A model generated the notes under the pieces. That model made no database searches, was not told the DNA's origin, and was given only the letters and a program-made list of their open reading frames with translations. A stretch of 64,000 nucleotides of DNA from Candidatus Nitrosopumilus sp. (lineage in GTDB: Archaea; Thermoproteota; Nitrososphaeria; Nitrososphaerales; Nitrosopumilaceae): positions 1 to 64,000 of the forward strand of contig JAOLZN010000007.1 in NCBI GenBank assembly GCA_028343855.1, read 5' to 3'. How positions within the stretch are numbered: the first letter of the stretch is position 1; every line of letters begins with the position of its first letter. Shown here piece after piece: positions 61,810 to 64,000 of the stretch. The position numbers and the translations under genes were made by a program.

Positions 61810-62082
61810 TTACCTTAATTTTGAATTAAATAATTCTTTAAACTCTTCAGCCATTTTTATTGCAGATTCTGCTGATTTTTTAACCTCAGTTAATGGTTTT
61901 GTACTAGAATTAATTCGCATCCAGCACTCGTTAGTTAATGGATGTTTAACAATTACACCTGCAAAATCAACATTTGAGGCCTTTAGGAGTTCATGTTGAA
62001 TAATGTACAATACTCCAATATCAGTTTCTGTGACAGAAATACTGAGTTCTTTGGCTTCTGAACTGATTACTTGTGCATTCAT
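61810..62082 (-). CDS. rpo11: DNA-directed RNA polymerase subunit Rpo11 (L)
   Basis: A 90-aa protein with the subunit L pattern: N-terminal strand LSISVTETDIGVLYII, HELLKASNVDFAGVIVKHPL (the HP motif) and a long C-terminal helix. It pairs with Rpo3 during polymerase assembly. First gene of the rpo11-tfs-pcn group and divergent from the 178-aa gene. Confidence 0.96.
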   Translation of the reverse strand: MNAQVISSEAKELSISVTETDIGVLYIIQHELLKASNVDFAGVIVKHPLTNECWMRINSSTKPLTEVKKSAESAIKMAEEFKELFNSKLR

Positions 62083-62131
62083 GTATTCAGAAAAAGCACT
62101 TATTGCGGATATAAATCATATGAACTGTAGC

Positions 62132-62668
62132 ATGGCAGAAAGCAAAATTTCAGAAATAACACTGGTAAAATCCAAAGAAGAGTACTCATCTGATGAAAAT
62201 ATTGAGATAAATGTTCAATTTTCCATTGAAGGAGACCTTAGAAATGCATTCAATGAAGCAAATTGGACTAAAGCATACAACAACAACGATGTTTCAATGA
62301 AACTCAAATATGGCATTAAATTGACATCTGGAGGATTTAGAAAGAAAGAATTAGGAAGAACTATCGATTCATATCGAAAAGCTGCAATTTTCTGGACAAG
62401 AAATCCAAAATTAGTCAATCCAATGAAAGATAGAAGAATTTGGGTTCAAATTGCAAAAAACTTTGAACCATTTATCAGACTTTCTGAAGAAGAAGTAAGA
62501 GAAGAATTCTTAGACTTTAATGAGAAGTTTGTATTCAAAGCATCTGATTTAGGAAAAGGTAAACACAAGATAGGAGCTGAAGTATTTTCATCTTGGCAAA
62601 AGCATGATTATACTGAACCAGGAAGTATCAAAAATAATTCTAATGAAATTGAAATTACAATCAATTAG
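62132..62668 (+). CDS. unknown 178-aa protein
   Basis: A soluble protein, from ATG 62132 (MAESKISEITL). A TATA-like ATATAAA lies at 62110-62116, about 20 bp upstream; the frame is open further upstream but overlaps rpo11. It has beta strands at the start and end (ENIEINVQFSIEGDL) and a helical middle. It is followed by two paralogous microproteins in the same direction. Function unknown. Confidence 0.8.
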   Translation: MAESKISEITLVKSKEEYSSDENIEINVQFSIEGDLRNAFNEANWTKAYNNNDVSMKLKYGIKLTSGGFRKKELGRTIDSYRKAAIFWTRNPKLVNPMKDRRIWVQIAKNFEPFIRLSEEEVREEFLDFNEKFVFKASDLGKGKHKIGAEVFSSWQKHDYTEPGSIKNNSNEIEITIN

Positions 62669-62698
62669 GATATAAGGAACTTTTTTCTTGAATTAGCA

Positions 62699-62851
62699 AT
62701 GGCAAAATACGACGGTCTATTAGGACAACCAATTCTTGAAGTCGAAGAACCTGATAAAGAAGGTGGAATTACATTCATCTTTAAAGATAACAGGTTTATG
62801 TTTATCAAAGCAGTTGATGGAAAAATTGAAACCGTATCAATTCCAGAATAG
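62699..62851 (+). CDS. 50-aa microprotein, copy 1 of a tandem pair
   Basis: A frame of 50 codons from ATG 62699. The central phrase EVEEPDKEGGITFIFKDN is shared with the next gene (KVEDPDTEGGLTLHFQEN). It is predicted as a small beta-hairpin-rich protein. It follows the 178-aa gene by 30 bp. Function unknown. Confidence 0.75.
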   Translation: MAKYDGLLGQPILEVEEPDKEGGITFIFKDNRFMFIKAVDGKIETVSIPE

Positions 62852-62861
62852 GAGATAAAGA

Positions 62862-63008
62862 ATGGAAAAATTTGATAAACTCAAAATGCTAGAATTGGTA
62901 AAGGTAGAAGATCCAGACACAGAAGGTGGACTAACTTTACATTTTCAAGAAAACATTACGTTGAAAATTAAAAACGTTGATGGAAAATTAGTTTCAGAAT
63001 TTGTATAA
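62862..63008 (+). CDS. 48-aa microprotein, copy 2 of a tandem pair
   Basis: A frame of 48 codons, 10 bp after its paralogue; the gap contains GGAGATAAAG, usable as a ribosome-binding site. It shares VE(D/E)PD-x-EGG and VDGK with copy 1, and has no cysteine or membrane segment. Both look like one duplicated gene. Function unknown. Confidence 0.75.
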   Translation: MEKFDKLKMLELVKVEDPDTEGGLTLHFQENITLKIKNVDGKLVSEFV

Positions 63009-63009
63009 A

Positions 63010-63504
63010 CTAATTTCTTACATATTTTTCATAATAACTTATTGCTAATTCTTGCACATCAGATTGAATAGAACCAGGTCTTTCTTTTCTAATTTTTTCA
63101 ATTGCTTGAATAGCTGAATATTTTTCATATTTAATAAAATAACATGCAAGTATTGTACCAGCTCTTCCTAATCCGGCTGCGCAATGAACCATAACTGATT
63201 GGTTATTTTGAATTTGAGTTTTTATGAATTCTACTGCAGAATCTATTCCTTCCATATCAGGAGCATGAAAATCAGCTGTTGGTACATGCAAATAATCAAT
63301 TTTATTTGTCCATTCAACAGGTAACGCATTTTCAGTCATGGTTACAATAGATTTTACGCCTTGATTTAGTAACCAATCAAATTCATTTAAGGATGTAGGG
63401 ATTCCTGAACCAGCCAATTTTTCTTCAATCAACCAAGAAAAATTAGTAGGTTTTTTTGTAATTTTCCCATGAACTTTTCTCCACACATTACCAGGTTTAC
63501 TCAT
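63010..63504 (-). CDS. dual-specificity protein phosphatase
   Basis: A 164-aa protein of the cysteine-dependent phosphatase family. The P-loop is VHCAAGLGRAGTILA (HCx5R) near residues 110-124, and an Asp general acid lies in PTADFHAPDM. It removes phosphate from Tyr or Ser/Thr residues or other phosphoesters. Convergent with the microprotein pair (1 bp). Presence implies protein phosphorylation control. Confidence 0.93.
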   Translation of the reverse strand: MSKPGNVWRKVHGKITKKPTNFSWLIEEKLAGSGIPTSLNEFDWLLNQGVKSIVTMTENALPVEWTNKIDYLHVPTADFHAPDMEGIDSAVEFIKTQIQNNQSVMVHCAAGLGRAGTILACYFIKYEKYSAIQAIEKIRKERPGSIQSDVQELAISYYEKYVRN

Positions 63505-63638
63505 CTTATGATTTAATGAAATTAACTATGTTTTTAGCATTACGAAAATATCAAAAATGAATTTAATTTCAAAATGTAAACTAAAATAATTTTTTTAAAT
63601 TATGAAAAGTTAAATACTGTTTTATCAAAAATAAAATT

Positions 63639-63896
63639 GTGCCCACTGCTTACGTATTATTAAATTCAGACTTAGGTACAGATGTATCAATAATTACTGA
63701 AATAAAACAAATTCTTGTAGAAGAAAATGTTGAATACGAAGTAAGAGGAGTTTATGGAGTATATGATATTGTTTTAAAAATATCATCTGATGATGCTGAA
63801 AAATTAAGGGCGATAATTACAAATAAAATCAGAAAAATCAGTAAAGTTCAATCTACATTAACCATGATGGTGATTGAAGAACAAGAGAATCTATAA
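63639..63896 (+). CDS. stand-alone Lrp/AsnC-type ligand-binding (RAM) domain protein
   Basis: An 85-aa protein with a beta-alpha-beta-beta-alpha-beta RAM fold (AYVLLNSDLGTDVSIITEIK, VYGVYDIVLKISSDD and VQSTLTMMVIEE) and no helix-turn-helix. Such single-domain proteins sense small molecules and may pair with full-length Lrp regulators. Start is GTG at 63639. Confidence 0.9.
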   Translation: MPTAYVLLNSDLGTDVSIITEIKQILVEENVEYEVRGVYGVYDIVLKISSDDAEKLRAIITNKIRKISKVQSTLTMMVIEEQENL

Positions 63897-64000
63897 TTTT
63901 TTTAGTTCGTCTATTACTTTAAGCAAATCTGATTCGGTATTAAAAAAATGAGGCGATACACGAATAATCTTTTGTTCCATTATTTCTCGTACAGCCAAAA
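63891..64000 (-). CDS. C-terminal end of class-V aminotransferase family protein, partial
   Basis: The last 35 codons of a gene whose start lies beyond the right edge. The sequence REIMEQKIIRVSPHFFNTES is the usual end of class-V aminotransferase/cysteine-desulfurase-like proteins (IRVSPHFYN motif), followed by a helix KVIDELKKL. The stop overlaps the RAM gene by 6 bp. Substrate unknown. Confidence 0.75.
   Translation of the reverse strand, partial: LAVREIMEQKIIRVSPHFFNTESDLLKVIDELKKL

Noticed and set aside
62003-62131. Upstream extension of the 178-aa gene
   Set aside because: The extension would run antisense through the rpo11 start, and a TATA-like element lies just upstream of the ATG at 62132.

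Overview
The window looks like the chromosome of an ammonia-oxidising archaeon of the Nitrosopumilus type (Nitrososphaerota/Thaumarchaeota, group I.1a). The reasons are AT-rich DNA, an Amt ammonium transporter with an N-terminal signal sequence, a secreted plastocyanin-like protein, archaeal core genes (Rpo11, TFS, PCNA, proteasome beta, aCPSF1, SepF, glycerol-1-phosphate dehydrogenase, archaeal pantoate kinase/phosphopantothenate synthetase) and many small lineage-restricted proteins. Genes are dense, often overlap by 1-8 bp, and use ATG, GTG and TTG starts. Several have a TATA-like box about 24-32 bp upstream of the start codon, as expected for leaderless mRNAs. I saw no rRNA, CRISPR array, IS element or prophage.

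Layout. 1-3.1 kb: a cupredoxin-like secreted protein (cut by the window edge), a cell-surface protein with a CFI-box C-terminus, and a Lon-substrate-binding-domain protein. 3.1-4.5 kb: divergent pyrB/pyrI (aspartate carbamoyltransferase) with interleaved promoters. 4.6-11.7 kb: the A-type ATP synthase, with E-A-B-D-(43-aa protein)-K on the minus strand and subunit I divergent on plus. Subunit C lies apart, at 15.8 kb, with a two-TM protein and a Cas4-like protein. 11.7-14.9 kb: an ArsM-type methyltransferase, a rhodanese and Amt. 18-28 kb: a nucleotide operon (UMP kinase, HD phosphohydrolase, thymidylate-kinase-like), Hsp20, an ABC1/UbiB kinase and a MacB/LolCDE-like ABC exporter with a secreted COG1361-like partner. 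28-35 kb: a double-Lrp regulator, a Nudix hydrolase, an AbrB-PhoU regulator and a tight CoA-biosynthesis operon (pantoate kinase, phosphopantothenate synthetase, PanB, CoaBC, methyltransferase). 36-47 kb: peptidase M24, a PP-loop thiolase-like enzyme, SepF, aCPSF1 with proteasome beta, G1P dehydrogenase, SlyD-type FKBP, a class-V aminotransferase, NMN adenylyltransferase, RtcA and a CopD-like membrane protein. 47-57 kb: tRNA-Val, BluB, a tRNA-Arg with an insertion in the D-arm, flavodoxin-fold reductase, cyclophilin, several zinc microproteins, PfkB kinase, dimeric dUTPase, an orphan MtrA-like corrinoid protein, TyrRS and CobJ/CbiH. 57-64 kb: a secreted protein with an internal repeat, aspartate kinase, PCNA-TFS-Rpo11, two tandem paralogous microproteins, a dual-specificity phosphatase, a stand-alone RAM-domain protein and the end of a class-V aminotransferase.

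Most genes are housekeeping. The best candidates for undescribed biology are: the orphan MtrA-like protein translationally coupled to an unknown 52-aa protein, in a window that also holds cobamide genes; an ATP synthase whose c-subunit keeps side chains of the Na+-binding type and whose operon carries a 43-aa unknown; a thymidylate-kinase homologue with altered Walker A and DR motifs; a Cas4-like protein that keeps its iron-sulfur cysteines but not its nuclease residues; a cupredoxin lacking the copper-ligand cysteine; and the D-arm insertion in tRNA-Arg. All functional statements come from reading the sequence and remembered family motifs; no database search was run.
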